Positions 1-13,066 of a DNA stretch of 64,000 bases are shown one piece after another. The notes below the pieces were generated by a model. The model had not been told where the DNA came from, did not search any database, and saw nothing but the letters and a program-made list of their open reading frames with translations. This stretch comes from Nansenia antarctica. Its lineage: Eukaryota > Chordata > Actinopteri > Argentiniformes > Microstomatidae. Position numbers and translations under genes: made by a program. Each line of letters begins with the position of its first letter. Within the stretch, counting starts at the first letter, position 1. Where the stretch lies: NCBI GenBank assembly GCA_963989245.1, contig OZ022351.1, positions 13,480,343 through 13,544,342 of the forward strand. Direction: 5' to 3'.

Positions 1-209
1 ATCACAGGTTTGACATCCTCATCCTGAGCAGGGAGTATCTTAGTCAAACATGTCTTAGTGAAACAAGAATCAGTGTGTGTTGTAACCAACGCCAAGAAAA
101 CTGGCCAAACGCCAAAGGAGGGAACCTTGCAGAGACAATCAATAGCTTCTTCAAAGTAAGTTCAGCCAACAGAAATAGCTCAGCATGGTATAGCCCAGAC
201 AGGTGCAGC

Positions 210-274
210 ATACAGTAGATAGTATACAGTAGATATACAGTAGTATACAGTAGATAGTATACAGTAGATAGTAT
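210..274. repeat. Degenerate tandem repeat of ATACAGTAGAT type
   Basis: The words ATACAGTAGAT and ATACAGTAGTAT alternate in about five imperfect copies. It is a short simple repeat with no coding content. Confidence 0.75.
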
Positions 275-1515
275 GTCTGAAGGTACGTAGTTACAGTCCC
301 TAATCAAAGATTCTTCCAAATTATATACTTTTTCAATTTCAATGACAAACATCTTTTCTCCGAAAAAAATCGAGAATTTCATTCACTTACATGACATAGG
401 CCTAGTCTACAAAGTATACAACATATCATGATGTGTACCAAAAGGGGGTGTAAGGGAGATAATGTAACAGGCGTCCACTTAAAGAAAACAGAGAACAGAA
501 AACCATACAGCCTATGCTTCCTTTTGTTACTGAGAAAGCCTCGGGTTCTGCCTCAAAATAGCCAGGCAGGGAGATCCCTGACTCCTGAGAGTGGAGAGAG
601 GAGCACTTATAAATCCTACACTATCCCTAACCCTATCCCTGACTCACTGTTAATCAATGGGCAGGCACTGTCATCCATGCTTAGGCTACTGTATGTATGT
701 TGAGTCAGTCAACTGTTGGTCAACCAAAAGGTTAACAGTAGGCCTATATCTATGCAGGGTGTCATGTGAGAAGGTAGCCTGTTACGAATCTGCCGACCCG
801 TCGGCAGGCCCTAGCACCATGTGCAAATTGTCTTGCCCCTGTAGGCTACACGCTTCCTATGTTCCCATGGTTACGTAGGTAGTCATGCGTTACATCCTCT
901 CAAAGCTATGATTCTTGTGCTTCGAGCCAAATAATCCATCTCAAGATACAATCACAACAGCAGGGCACAATCGACATCGCTGTCACACCACCAACCAACA
1001 CACTACATTGACACATTTGATCAAACTCATCAATGAAGCCTTGTAGTTGGCCACCGATCGGTTTGTTTACATTGCTAAAAAATGTTTTGAGGAAAATGAA
1101 AAAAAGCTTAAGACAGTGTGTTCAAACTTGTATTTCTCAATGCCAGTGCCACTTAGTCATTCTTACTGTTGGGGAACAATCTTCAGAGTGTTACCATCAA
1201 AAGGAGACCGACCCCATGCATTTATTCCAAATGGTTCAAGAACAGCTTTCAATTTACTTTGGGTACACATTAGTTCTAGGCGTTTTAGGCAGGAATGGGA
1301 ATGTAACAGGTTAAAGCAGAGTGACAAGCAAAAATCAAACACAGATTGTTTTAGTTGTTCCTAAACAAAGAATATACATATTACACTTTAGCCAGTTAAC
1401 AGATCATTTAGTTGTGGATATTTTTCAGCACAAAAGTACAGCTTTTTCAAACAGACACCTAGCAAAACGTGTTTGATATTCTACACTAGCAGGTGAAGTT
1501 TGATGGTAGCACGTA

Positions 1516-1530
1516 CCACTAGGGGGAGCC
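1516..1530 (+). promoter_or_regulatory. CTCF-like binding motif (candidate)
   Basis: The string CCACTAGGGGGAG fits the vertebrate CTCF core consensus (CCASYAGRKGGCR) except for A in place of C near its end. One motif in 64 kb can occur by chance, so this is only a candidate insulator or loop-anchor site. Confidence 0.3.
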
Positions 1531-3667
1531 ACGGCACAAGAGGCAAGCATCAAAAATCACTTCTTAAATAGTTGTATCTGAAAAAGTTAACCCCCAACTC
1601 AAATCCACTTATAAGTGACAGTGTTTTTGTTACTCGCCCTCTTGTTAGGGATGTCATTGATGTGTGACTCGTGGTGGAGTTTCAGGGAAGTCTAACAGAC
1701 CTTGTTTTTAAGCCAAGAAGTAAACTTGGGTAATAGAGGGATTCTTCATTAACTCTCCAGAGTGAGCTAGGGGTTGTCTAATGAGAGAGTCCTTTATGAC
1801 AGAGAGAGAGAGCTGTGTAATAATTGGCCAAAACCGGCCAGGTTAGAATGGAACCAGGGAACAAAAATGGACAGAAGCTCTGTGCTTTTGCCACTTAGTC
1901 ACTTGGTGTGCATTTTCCACAGATTTTGTGGTTGAGTGGATATATAAATTTATACAAATCCATAATCCACATCCAAACTCCTCGCCTCTCCCTCAGTTTT
2001 CCCCACAGGAGCTTGTTGGGTATTGATTGAGGCTTGAATAATTGAGAAGCTTAAGCTAAGCAACCATGTGAGGGAAATGGCACTGAATAGTATCAAATAG
2101 TATAGTACCAGCCAAAACTGGATGCACCACAACAGTACTGTATACTGTACAATGTATGCACACAGCCTGTTTTCACCCCTAGGAGAGTTCATTCCTTCAT
2201 GTATTCGAAAGTTTGATTTGTAGTGTGTCTAACATTTTGTGGTGTTGGAGTCGATTTCACAAAAGCGTTTTCTGAAGATCTTTTCTGACATCTTTTCTGA
2301 CATTGAGAAACTGATAAAGGATAATTAAAATGAGGAAATATGAGAAATATCCATGATGAAAGAAATTTTGAAACATGGGACTAACTACACATTTCATTAG
2401 CAGAAAAATAAATGGATCATTTTCCACCATTATCAAGAGTTTGGATTTGTATCCTGCACGTTATTATGAAATATCCACATGAACCAATAATATAGACGTT
2501 CATTTTCCCAGGCTTCTATGCTGGTCTGCTCCTAAAGAGACGTAATAAAATCCATATGTTTCTACCAGACAGTGTAAAAGATTTACACAATGCAGAACAC
2601 CTGGAGTGGCTGTTGCTCATGTGATCGTAATGGTCATGTTTAGTTGTCTTCTGAGTTAATAACAGATCTGGATTCCTATTCTTGAACTACATAGAGAAGC
2701 AGGGAGCACTTCAGCACCAGATCTTCCCTAAACAAAACAAAATCACCAAACTTCATCATAATGCAGAGTCTTGAGTTCACCTTTGACATGACTTGGACTG
2801 GTCTACTGTCACCAAACCGCCTGTCGATCTCTTAATACGAGACACATCTGCCAACAGAGAAATCTGAAACTGTAAGTAACAGTTGGTGAACTGCCTGTAG
2901 AAAGATCAAGTTCCTGCAAATCTAATATTGCAATACATTCTAAAGATTCTTTAGACATAATGAGGAAATGGATACTGTAGCCACAACTTATATGACAATA
3001 ATACCTTTTTGAAATGATTCTGCAAATCTAATTCCTTTAATTGTGACCTAACCCTAACCTTGGCTAAGATACACTGCTGCTGTAACGCAGAGCCATTTAT
3101 TACGGAGTAAAGTACAGATGTCTTTAGTCTTCTGACCAGAACAGACACTCAAAATGATCATACTCTATTACTACTATTTTATCGTGTGCCAGAGTGAAAA
3201 TATCTTCTTGGTACTGCCATTTAGTGCCATTAATAGATTATCCGCATAAGGAATCAGCCAATAGCAAATATTTCAAGATTTTCTTGACAACTCCACATCT
3301 TTCCATATTGTTTTCTTTAGATACACATCTGTCTGTCTTACTCGGTTCAAGCTTCAAGCAAAAAAAAAAAGTGCATATTGTACTATGGTCACATTAGTTA
3401 AATATTGATAGATGTCTAAACCATGGCTCCTCCTCCAGCCTCCACTACTCTTGTGCAAGTGCACTGTGTGCTGTATGGTCTACTGAGCCAGGTTATGTCA
3501 CAGACTCATCATCAAATGCAGAGGCAGGCAATAACACATGTTCTATTAATAGAGGTTTGATGATATATGCTGGGAACACCTGTCTGTAGTAAATATTAGC
3601 AGGTATTAATTCAGTAATCTCATGTTTCTCAACAACATCGACAAGATATCTGTCTGCAAACAGAGCC

Positions 3668-3726
3668 AATACATTTACATGTATTTTTTGGGCATTTAGA
3701 GGACGCCTTAATTCAAAGCAACTTAC
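3668..3726 (-). mobile_element. LINE/SINE 3' tail fragment, reverse
   Basis: On the minus strand this reads like the fish tail AAGTCGCTTTGGATAAAAGC followed by GTCTGCTAAATG, in diverged form. The same tail ends the SINE at 51744-51939 and the L2 near 20750. Only the tail remains here, which suggests a 5'-truncated insertion. Confidence 0.65.
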
Positions 3727-3779
3727 ACGAATACATTTGTCTAAGTCAAGTAAGTCAATCATCTATCCATCAGTCATCG

Positions 3780-4486
3780 TAAGGAAAAAGTAATCTATGC
3801 TATGACCAGGGGCCATTGGCAGTTACCATGCTAGAAGACGGTAGGATTACTTTTTCTTCTTATTATTTATAGTAGAGAAACTGTACAGGGGGGTAGTGTT
3901 GTGTACGCCCTTTCCCCTCAGGATGCCAGACATACAGTATATGACACAGCTTTTTTGAATTTTCATTTATAGTCATTTGTCAACTTGTTTTCTTCTTTTG
4001 CAACATGGTCTCTATTAGAAAAGGTTTTATATCTTTCCATTGCTGATCGAATCTCTTGCTAACTTAGTGGATAAGGCATCTGAGGCATCTGGAGATTTGA
4101 ATTATGTGACATTCTCTAAGCTCTAAGATCTTAAGACGTTCCCTCTCTCCCCCGTGAACTGTGTCACTGCTCCTTTAAACATCCCTTTCTGACCTGCTTT
4201 AGACATCGCATTCTGCCACCCCATGAAATTCAACCTCTACAGCCTTTATAGACAGTGGTACTAAGTATGTACTTTTTATGTAAGATGGTTTTTAGGGTCA
4301 GTAAATGTCTGTGGCGGACACCTGAGCTGAGAGAGGGGCTGTTGTGCTGAGTGGTCACCTGTTAGGTGGCATGGCTATGCTTTCACACAGGATCACTGAC
4401 ACCTATAGGGTTGGAAGGGTAACACATACCACTGGATGTGTATGACTTGATGTCTATGACATGACACTCTCTGACCATTGAAATTC
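3780..4486. other. Unique sequence, nothing recognised
   Basis: There is no open frame with a recognisable domain and no repeat I can name between the SINE/LINE tail and the CT tract. Confidence 0.45.
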
Positions 4487-4602
<116 letters not shown>

Positions 4603-7600
4603 GTGCCTGTTACAACTGACATCTCCACATTAGGCAGGCGTGGGGTTAAACTGACAGCTGATGATGAAATATGACCCTGTGACTTGCGGATCTCTACACT
4701 TGTGTATGTGTGAGAGTCTTAAGACTCAATAGTGGATGGCTGCAACAGATGGTAAAGAATATTTGTTACAGTGCCAAACGTTTCCTTGTATCTCACACAA
4801 ACTTGTGTTGAGTTGCAATTTGTTTACCGGTAAGACTTATGAGCATATGCACGAATGAGTGGTTATACATACAAGTCTGTGATTATAGGATAGAGCTACG
4901 TACAGTATACTGTATTTTAGGCCTACTTATACTGTTCTATCAGTCAGATCATTCAATATAAATCGACTTTAACAGCCCATGAGTGTCAAATAGACACACT
5001 GTCCCTTGTTTTACAATCAAGACATATACTGAACCAGGAAGGCAGCCAAACTATGCCTGAATTCATGGCTGATTAACTCTGGTGCAGTTAGACATGTTTC
5101 AATTTGTGCTGAAGAAATTAGTCCATATGTTATACGCATTCTCTGACTGTTCCGTCATTTGATATTTTGTCATTTGGTGCAGATATGGAACTCAGCGATG
5201 TGGATAGAGTGAGACCAGGACAATCAGTAGTCTTTGCGGTGACATAGTAAGATGGATTTCTGTTTCATGCTCCATCGACTTGCTGCTCTCTGTTAATATT
5301 CCACGTCAAGCCAGGTGAATGGCCAACTGGCATCTTTCCCTGGGTTAAATATCCTCTTCATCACTGGATGCCAGGCTCTCATTACTCTGGCATGGCTTTC
5401 TCTTCACAGACAGGCCATCATTTCACACTGCAGCAAAAATAGTGTAGTGAACAGAATCAATGAAAATAATTGACTTAGAGGGGCTTTCATGATCTGGAGG
5501 GGCTAAGGAGGCTACTATATTACTGTCGATCAAATGATAGTTAACTCTACCACAATGCAAATTTTGCTCTTTCAAATGCACCTCTAAGCATACACATTAG
5601 CAAACACTGACAAAAGGTATGGTTACAACATTCATCTATTAATCTGAACAAACCACAACAATCTGTATAGTTGTAGCACGTTGTAACACGGCATGGCTCT
5701 CAGGTGACCCCATAAATACATAAAACCAGGTTGGTTTAATTATATTTTGAGTGGGGTGCTTGCTGTGTCAGTATTGGAATGGCAGAATGACTATAGGTAT
5801 CCATGATCTCTGATAGGGTTACTGTTTTACTTATGTACCCTATCTGTGGTTTCTTTTTGGATAACAGCTGAGCGAAGGAGTTTGCATTGATAAGAATCGT
5901 ATTGTCGCAAGGTTTTTAAAGGGCTTTTAAAGTGAAAATATTCCATTTTCATTCATATCTTTCAAAATCAGTTCTTCGTTTGGAATACAAGATTGTCCTA
6001 TCAAATTATATAATATATACTTATTAAATATTATTTTATATCTCGTCCACATTCCTCCTGTATGAGTCAACAACGTGAACGTTGCGCTACATCCAGATAA
6101 ACACGGTTGGTAATTATTCCTGAGGAAAGTATGCAGGAAATAGTGGCAGCCTCCTCCTGCCACAACTCTCCTGCAGAAGCAAGACGTCAGCGCTAATGGG
6201 GGAAGCTAGGGTTTAATTGCGAGCAGGGCCGTGTTTACTTAGCATTGACACCGGCTGCCATTGAACCGGTGTTTATTTTGAAATTCCAGCGACTATAGAG
6301 AGGAATAAATCAGCCGAATGGCGCTACATCATAAAAACCACACAAAAGAGATGTCAAGTTGAAAGGGACCCTCCATTTCCATGGAAAAATAAACCTGCTT
6401 TACACTTTTTCCGGCGGTATCTTTGAAGAGTGCTAAGCCTTCGCTAATGTATTAACACATAATTGTTTTTCTTCTCTCGTTCAAATGGGAAAACTCATCC
6501 TAATGCATTAATTGTGGCCACTCAGGTATCTGTAGAATGTGATAATGCACGCCATAGACTTTTCCACAAGAGTCCTCTGTCAAGACCGACTGAGTCTCAT
6601 TATTCAGAAAAAAAGAACTATGATGGCCCATTATATGTAAAGCAGAGAGAGTGCTCATGAAGATGACTATATCCTAGTCTGTCTGCCCTACAGAGGGGGG
6701 CCTCTTGGGAGAGGTGCAAGTGCTCCCTGGAGTATGTGGGCTAGCTGAGAGGGGGAAACGTAATAACTCAATGAGAGGAGAGGCTGCCAATTACAGTCAG
6801 TTCATGATAGAAGAGTAGGATCTGACACATTCAAACTGGCTACACGCAGACTCCCCAGGGATCCGCTCTACCAGTGGCTTTCTCTCTAAAGGAAATACGA
6901 GGACCATTATGGGAATCCAAACAATACGATTATTATGAATGATATGAATAAGCCAAAGAAATATCTAAACAAAAGTGTCCCTGGTAATGTTGTTTTAAGA
7001 TTAGATGTACGTTCTCATGCCCAGAATCTCATCTTTCATTTGGCCTGAATTTGTACTTATATGGTGTTTGAATTGTCCATGAAATATTTTCTCTGAATAA
7101 CATAACGATTGTATGACCTACAGTCTTGATATCACTTATGCTACTGATAAGTCGCCTGGCTAGAAACTCCAAAGATACATTCCACAACGCAGTTCATAAA
7201 CAATGCATAATTCATGACTGCACATACTAAAACATGACTTGCACAATTATAATGTGAACATGGCCGTGAAAAAACACACCAATATTCCACTTAATTTATA
7301 CCATTGAATAGAGTGACAACCTTGACAGGCTATATTGTGTATAGTCAATTGTGGAAATGGGGGGTGGGGGTGGAAGCAGCCGTATACCCTGGAACTAGCT
7401 TCCATGAGTGAACCAGTAGAGGCAATACACCTATATTTGGTCTGCCGACCTCCGATCTCCGATCTCCCCGACTATGGTTTCCCCAGTAGTCAAGTCTGTT
7501 TCCATCCCTGTGTACAGTGGAGGCCTTAGTTCAGTCCTAGAACTCACTGACAATGCCAGTCAAGTAGCAGGATTTCCTGATGACTGACTGTGTTGCCTGA

Positions 7601-7877
7601 TTCCCAAAGAGGCACATCCTGAGGACTAGGGGCTGCCTGCCTGGACCCATGACCTCCAATGTTTGTTTACCTTTAGCTGGTTATGACATGCTACAGTGTG
7701 ATTTTTATCAACATCCCATGTTCCATTGTCAGTAGTTTATGTGAGAGGTCACCGACGTGTGCTGATAAACTAGGGATTCCACGGCTGAATGGGGTGAAAC
7801 GGTGATTCGGTTCATAGATTATGTTTGTATTAACTATACATCCGGGCTTAGGGATGTCATAAAAAATGACAGACATA
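4603..7877. other. Unique sequence with CNE-like stretches
   Basis: No gene or transposon is recognised in these 3.3 kb. Three stretches have the look of conserved non-coding DNA, with balanced composition, TAATTG-type homeobox words and no repeats: about 5170-5420, 6060-6330 and 6400-6560. This is an impression from the sequence alone and needs alignment to other fish to mean anything. Confidence 0.35.
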
Positions 7878-8315
7878 CAGTGGGGGAAATAAGTATTCAA
7901 CACATCAACAATTTTTTAATTCAACATATTTCCATTGCAGCTATTCATATGACATGTAGAGCAGACAGTGGTGTTAATTCAATAAAACTACACAGCTAAA
8001 GAAATGTATCACTCCAATCCATAAACGCAGTTTTGTGCAATAAAGGGGAATATCACAGGAAAGAAGTACTGAACACGCTAACTGAAATGTGTTTAATACT
8101 TGTTGGAGAAGCCTTTGTTTCCAATGGTAGCTTCAAGACGCATCCTGTACGAAATAACTAATTGACGATTGAAGATTGAAGATCCGGGGGGGCCCGCTGG
8201 TGAATCTTGATCTCCAGTGCTTTCCACAAATGTTCTATTGGATTCTAGTCTAGAGATTGAATAGGCCAGTGCATCACCTTTATTGTTTTCCTCTTGAACC
8301 AATTGAGAGTAAACA
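7878..8315 (-). mobile_element. Tc1-like transposon fragment, reverse
   Basis: The fragment starts after a TA with CAGTGGGGGAAATAAGTATT, the same terminus as the Tc1 element at 34026-35482. The minus strand from about 8310 to 8230 encodes the end of a Tc1 transposase, with LNWFKRKTIKV followed by WPIQSLD, a stop, and NPIEHL. The NPIE glutamate of the DDE triad is therefore present. The rest of the transposase and the other terminus are missing, cut off where the L2 element begins. Only about 440 bases remain and the element is dead. It belongs to the same broad family as the 34-kb copy but is clearly more diverged. Confidence 0.85.
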
Positions 8316-8564
8316 GGTATGGTGCCCGCCTGCTGTCCATGTCCATGGACCTAGCTGTCCAGCCCTGGACCTGGCCGGAGCCTAGACGAGCTTGATGTGG
8401 GGTGAGTCCGATCCATTCGTCTAACACCAAACATGCCATCCAGACATTGTCTCCCATCGGACCCCCATCACCACAAACAAGGTAATACATGGCGTATGAG
8501 AAACTTAATACCCATTCCATTAAATATACCCTTGAGTCAGTCCCTTTATCCAGATGACATCTCA

Positions 8565-11499
8565 ATGGCAATTTTAAATATCAGGTCCCTATCGACCAAC
8601 AAAACATTTGTCATAAATGAGCTCATTTGTGATGGAAGACTAGACTATATGTTTCTGACTGAAACCTGGCTAGACACAAATGGATCACAAATGAGGCTTC
8701 TCCCCCAACTATAGTTGTTTTCAATCAACCAGAAATGGAAAAAAAGGGGGAGGAACAGCTAGCATAGCGTCAAATAACCTAAACTGCAGGAGCATATCCT
8801 TTGATATATTCTCCTCTTTTGAATATCATGCCACAGTTATGAAATGCCAACCACCAATTTTAACGGTAACTGTATACAGGCCACCGAAACCATGCTCTAC
8901 CTTCCTACCTGACTTCTCTGAGTTCTTGTCCATTATCCATCCCAACTATGATAAGATTATCATTGCCGGAGATCTTAATGTACATGTTGATAATCAGGCT
9001 GACTCGAGGGCTAGGGATTTTATTGACCTCTTGAACATATCAAAGAACCTACTCACAATCGTGGCCATACCCTCGATCTAGTGATTACAAAGGGTCTTAA
9101 GGTCTCAATATCAGGTGTCACTGTCAGTGACCTTGCCCTCTCTGACCACTTCTGTATTTTCCTTACCATGGTAATATGTAAAGCTGAAAATAACGCTGAA
9201 CGTGTTGTTAAACTTCAAAGCTTTAATGAACATTGATCAGACAACTCCCACTCCACATGATAATGATTTAGTAACTACTTTTAACACTAAAGTAAAAATG
9301 ACTCCTTGGCACCTACCAAACTAAGAAAGGTTGGAGCCAAGAGGAGAGCACCATGGAGAAACAGCGAAATTAACCAACTCAAGAGAACATTACAGGTTGA
9401 CCAGGACATGTTTAAAGAACATCTCTCTACCTTTAATATGGCAATGAGAAATGCTAGAAAAAAAACACTTTTCAAAAAAGAATATCTACAAATAACAATA
9501 ACCCCAGGGTTCTTTTTTCGACAATTGATAGCCTTGTAAACCCTGCTCCTAGAACACTAGACAGTACAGTCCGAAAATGCAAGGAATTCGCAGCCCACTT
9601 TGGGGATAATATAGCGAATATTAGAATGTGTATTACTCAGGCAAGACTAGGTTTGTCTTGCACTGAACATCCGCTACCACATAACATGACTATGAGTTTG
9701 TTTACTGTGATTGAGACCGAAACGTTAAGCAAAGCTCAGACCGTCTACGTGTCCCCTTGACCTTATTCCCACCACATTTTTAAAGAAAATCTTCAGCTCT
9801 GTATCTGAGGACATACTGGCTATTGTAAATCCCTCCCTACCCACAGGCGTTTTTCCACCGGCACTTAAAACTGCCCTGGTTAGACCCACCCTGAAGAAAA
9901 GTAGCCTAGATCCTTTTGACCCGAAAAATGGTAGACCAATGAAATGAATGATAGCTATGACCCATTCCAGTCAGGCTTCCATTCATACCACAGCACATAA
10001 ACTGCATTGGTCAAGGTAACAAATGACCTTAGAATTAATGCGGACTCCAAAAAACTCTTGATCCTTGTACTTTTAGACCTGAGTGCAGCTTTTGATACGG
10101 TGGACCATAACGTACTTATTGAGAGACTTGAAAACTGGGTCGGCCTCTCTGGTCCAGTCTTAAACCGGCCAAGATTTCTTCGTGGCCCTTGGTGACCATA
10201 ACTCAAAAAATGACAGTGTGACCTGTGGAGTTCCCCAGGGGTCCATTCTAGGACTGTTGCTTTTTAGTCTATACATGCTACCCCTCAGCTCTGTCATCAG
10301 GAGGCACAGCGTTAACTATCATAGCTATGCTGACGAATATCGTGCAAAAGTTCATTTATTTCAGTAATTCAACTTAAAGGGTTAAACTTAGATATTATAT
10401 AGACTCATTACATGCAAAGCGAGATATGTAAAGCCTTTATTTGTTATAAATGTGATGATTATGGCTTACAGCTTATGAAAACCCCAAATTAAATATCTCA
10501 GAAATGTTTAATATTACATCAATCAATCAATAAGAAAAGGATTTTAAATACAGAAATGTCAGCCCTCTGAAAAGTATAATCATGCATATGTACAATGCAA
10601 TGAGTCTATATAATATTTAAGTTTAACCCTTTAAGTTGAATTACTGAAATTAATGGACTTTTGCACGATATTCAATTTTTTTGAGTTGCACCTGTATATA
10701 CCAGTAACTCCCAATGACTACGGGATGGTCGACCGGGATGGTCGACGTGATAGATTGTAGATTTCTGATATCAATGCATGGATGACACAAAATCTTCTCC
10801 AACTCAATCAAGAAAAAACAGAGGTATTGATCATCGGTGAGAAGGCTGGGAGAGAGAAATTATCTGCACATTTGAAAACACTGGCACTAAGTGCCAGGCC
10901 AGAAATCTAGGTGTCATAATTGACTCAGATCTTAACTTTGAAACCCATATTAATAATACTATAAAAACATCCTTCTATCTAAGGTACAATCTTTTCTCTC
11001 CCAGGCAGACACAGAAAAATGAATGCATGCGTTTGTCACTAGCAGGCTAGATTACTGCAATTAGTAGGCTATTACTGCGATTAGTTGACTGCAAATGGCT
11101 CAGAATGCTGCTGCACGTGACCTTACAAGGACCAGGCGAAGAGCACACATCACACCAGTCCGGAGATCACTCCACTGGTTCCTGTCAGCTATAGAATAGA
11201 CTTCAAGACTCTTTTATTAGTCTATAAATCACTCCACTGCCATGCACCCAAATACATCATGGACATGCTTGTAAGATACACACCAGGTAGACCCCTGAGG
11301 TCCAGTGGCACTGAACTTCTGATGGTACCAGAAGCCAGGACCAAGAGATATAGAGGGACAGCTTTCAGTATATATACTCCTAGACTGTGGAACACCCTAC
11401 CTGAGAGCCTGAGATTGTCCAAAACTATTCAAAATATTTTTGCGTCCAAAAATATTTAAGCAAGACCTCAAAACCTACTTATTCAATCTCGCCTTTTGA
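8565..11499 (+). pseudogene. L2 endonuclease/reverse transcriptase, broken
   Basis: In life this protein nicks target DNA and copies the LINE RNA in place. The endonuclease keeps LTETWLD (about 8655-8675), IAGDLNVHVD (about 8961-8990) and the catalytic SDH (9141-9149), but these lie in different frames. Reverse transcriptase motif A, LDLSAAFDTVDH, is at 10073-10108 and motif B, GVPQGSILG, near 10227-10253. Motif C begins as SYAD (10323-10334) and is then cut by the MITE, so the second Asp of YADD is lost. The C-terminal region reads in pieces to 11499 and ends with TYLFNLAF. Stops occur at 8714, 9081, 9539 and 10195 among others, so no protein is made. Confidence 0.87.
10336..10694. mobile_element. 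Palindromic Tc1-type MITE inside the L2 element
   Basis: The first ~85 bases and the last ~105 bases are inverted repeats: AATATCGTGCAAAAGTTCAT on the left matches the reverse complement near 10672-10653, and CAACTTAAAGGGTTAAACTT also matches. There is no transposase. The right arm runs on through GAGTTGCACCTG to a TA dinucleotide, but the left arm starts inside the repeat. About 24 bases of the left tip and a few bases of L2 are therefore missing, which points to a small deletion at the left junction after insertion. The internal sequence resembles a non-autonomous Tc1-type element common in fish, which I recognise from memory. Confidence 0.85.
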
Positions 11500-11505
11500 A
11501 ACTAG

Positions 11506-13011
11506 GGAGAAAGTTGGCAAATTTGGGGATTATAGAACTAGGATGTGCTGTTACATCAAAATTACGCTTCAGATCTTCTGTTGACAGGAAAGAGGACCTG
11601 GGTTAACTGTCCCTCCTTAGATATCTACTTCCCCTGTACCCTCCTGTACAGTTTCTCTAAAAAAAAAAAAACAGCTCTACATGTTGTCAAAACATCACAT
11701 GAGTAACATTTGGATGTGTCTTTGCAGACCATATCATTGCAGGCCCTTCTGCCCAGTCTTGCCATTTGGAGTCTCCCTGTCTCACAGAATGGCGTAAACA
11801 AGACCCCAACGGGAATGAGACCGTCACATTTTAATAAATCGATGCGCTAATCATCGGATGCCTTGCCATGCTTCCCACTTCCTTTGAGGTTAATTTAATT
11901 AGGTTCCAAATGCCCAAAACCTCTGACATGCACACAAGGGTAAGAGGTAATTGATTTTTTCTCCCCCATTCTCTGCTTAAAGGTGGAAACGATGCACCAG
12001 GCAAAAGAGAATTTAATGACAAAAACTGTCAACAAAGGCCTAATTCTGGGCTTAAAGAAAGTTTCACTCAAGCTACACCTCGGATTGTAGTAAATTAATG
12101 AACTGGGATTAATCCTTGACAAACAAGTCGTGGATATTTACAAAACGTGGGCACTGTATGTAAATGGTATCATCTTTAATTTGCTATTGGGGAGAAAAAT
12201 CAATGTTGTGCCTGTCCATATATTAAAGTTCACAGTAATAGACAGCATTGTGTTTGAGGCCATAGAGAGCTGTATTTTATACTGCAGGGGTCCTATAAAA
12301 GACACAGTACAGAGTCTGCAGCACAGTAAAGTATATCCAGATAACATTCATAATATTATGACATGATGGAATAAGTTCATCCATGTTTGGTTAAAATACT
12401 CTATCACCCAAGAATCTACAGTACTGTACAGTATATGAACTGAGCGTAACCTGGAGTTTATTACACAAGCACTGCTTGTCTGCCTTGTACATTTCTCATG
12501 CATTCTTTATTAGCCACACAGATACAGGCAAACATCTCCCCCTAATTGGCTGAATGTGCACAACTACCGTTCAGAAGGACATCATGTGACACGTTAAGTC
12601 AGATAATAAAGTCACTCTGCTGTTGTGAAACCCGTGGCCCCCCTCTTTCCCTGACTTCTCATGGCTGTCTCTTTTCTGTTCAATGTCTGTTTTTAATACA
12701 GTATGTTTGTGTTGTTATAATTTCTAAATCACACATAGGAAACATCTGGAAGTATTTTTATGACTATCATACTTTTTATTCATATTCAGTTATGTCCTGA
12801 GGCGTGATTAGCACCTGCACCCATGTGCAAATGGTGCATTAAAACTAGCCTAACTTTACCCTCATAATGGTAAATCGAGACTCACCTTACAGTTATGAAT
12901 GGCTTACCTATTTACCGATAATGGCTATCAGCAACATTTACAGAAATACAATTACAATTATTTGCATGATCAATGCACAATTACATGTGAAGAAGAGTCA
13001 TGCGCACCCAG

Positions 13012-13013
<2 letters not shown>
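11506..13013. other. Unique sequence, no gene seen
   Basis: Nothing is recognisable beyond a poly(A) run near 11659-11671. The part from about 12000 to 12240 has a conserved-element look, but no open frame in it has a known domain. Confidence 0.4.
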
Positions 13014-13057
<44 letters not shown>

Positions 13058-13066
13058 TGTGTGTGT
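13014..13066. repeat. (GT)n microsatellite, left half
   Basis: A GT tract of about 53 bases ends exactly at the hAT-like element. The tract resumes on the far side at 14338-14349, so the transposon split one microsatellite. Confidence 0.95.

Larger units (their letters stand above)
1..3664. other. Unique AT-rich sequence, no gene seen
   Basis: I see no exon, RNA gene or recognisable transposon. The open frames here are short, have no recognisable domain and are not flanked by convincing splice sites. Small items inside are a degenerate ATACAGTAGAT-type repeat at 210-274 and a CTCF-like motif at 1516-1530, both listed separately. Short TAACCCTAACC-like runs (about 610-640 and 3048-3060) are too short to call telomeric. 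Confidence 0.5.
8320..11505 (+). mobile_element. L2-type LINE, decayed, interrupted by a MITE
   Basis: A nearly full-length but dead non-LTR retrotransposon of the fish L2 type. In order it shows an apurinic-type endonuclease (8565-9150), a linker, a reverse transcriptase (about 10000-10335 and 10700 onward) and a C-terminal stretch ending in a stop at 11499. Many frameshifts and stops break the reading frame. A palindromic Tc1-type MITE (10336-10694) interrupts it at the catalytic box. The 5' boundary is placed where Tc1 homology ends; the 3' boundary is uncertain by some tens of bases. Confidence 0.88.
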
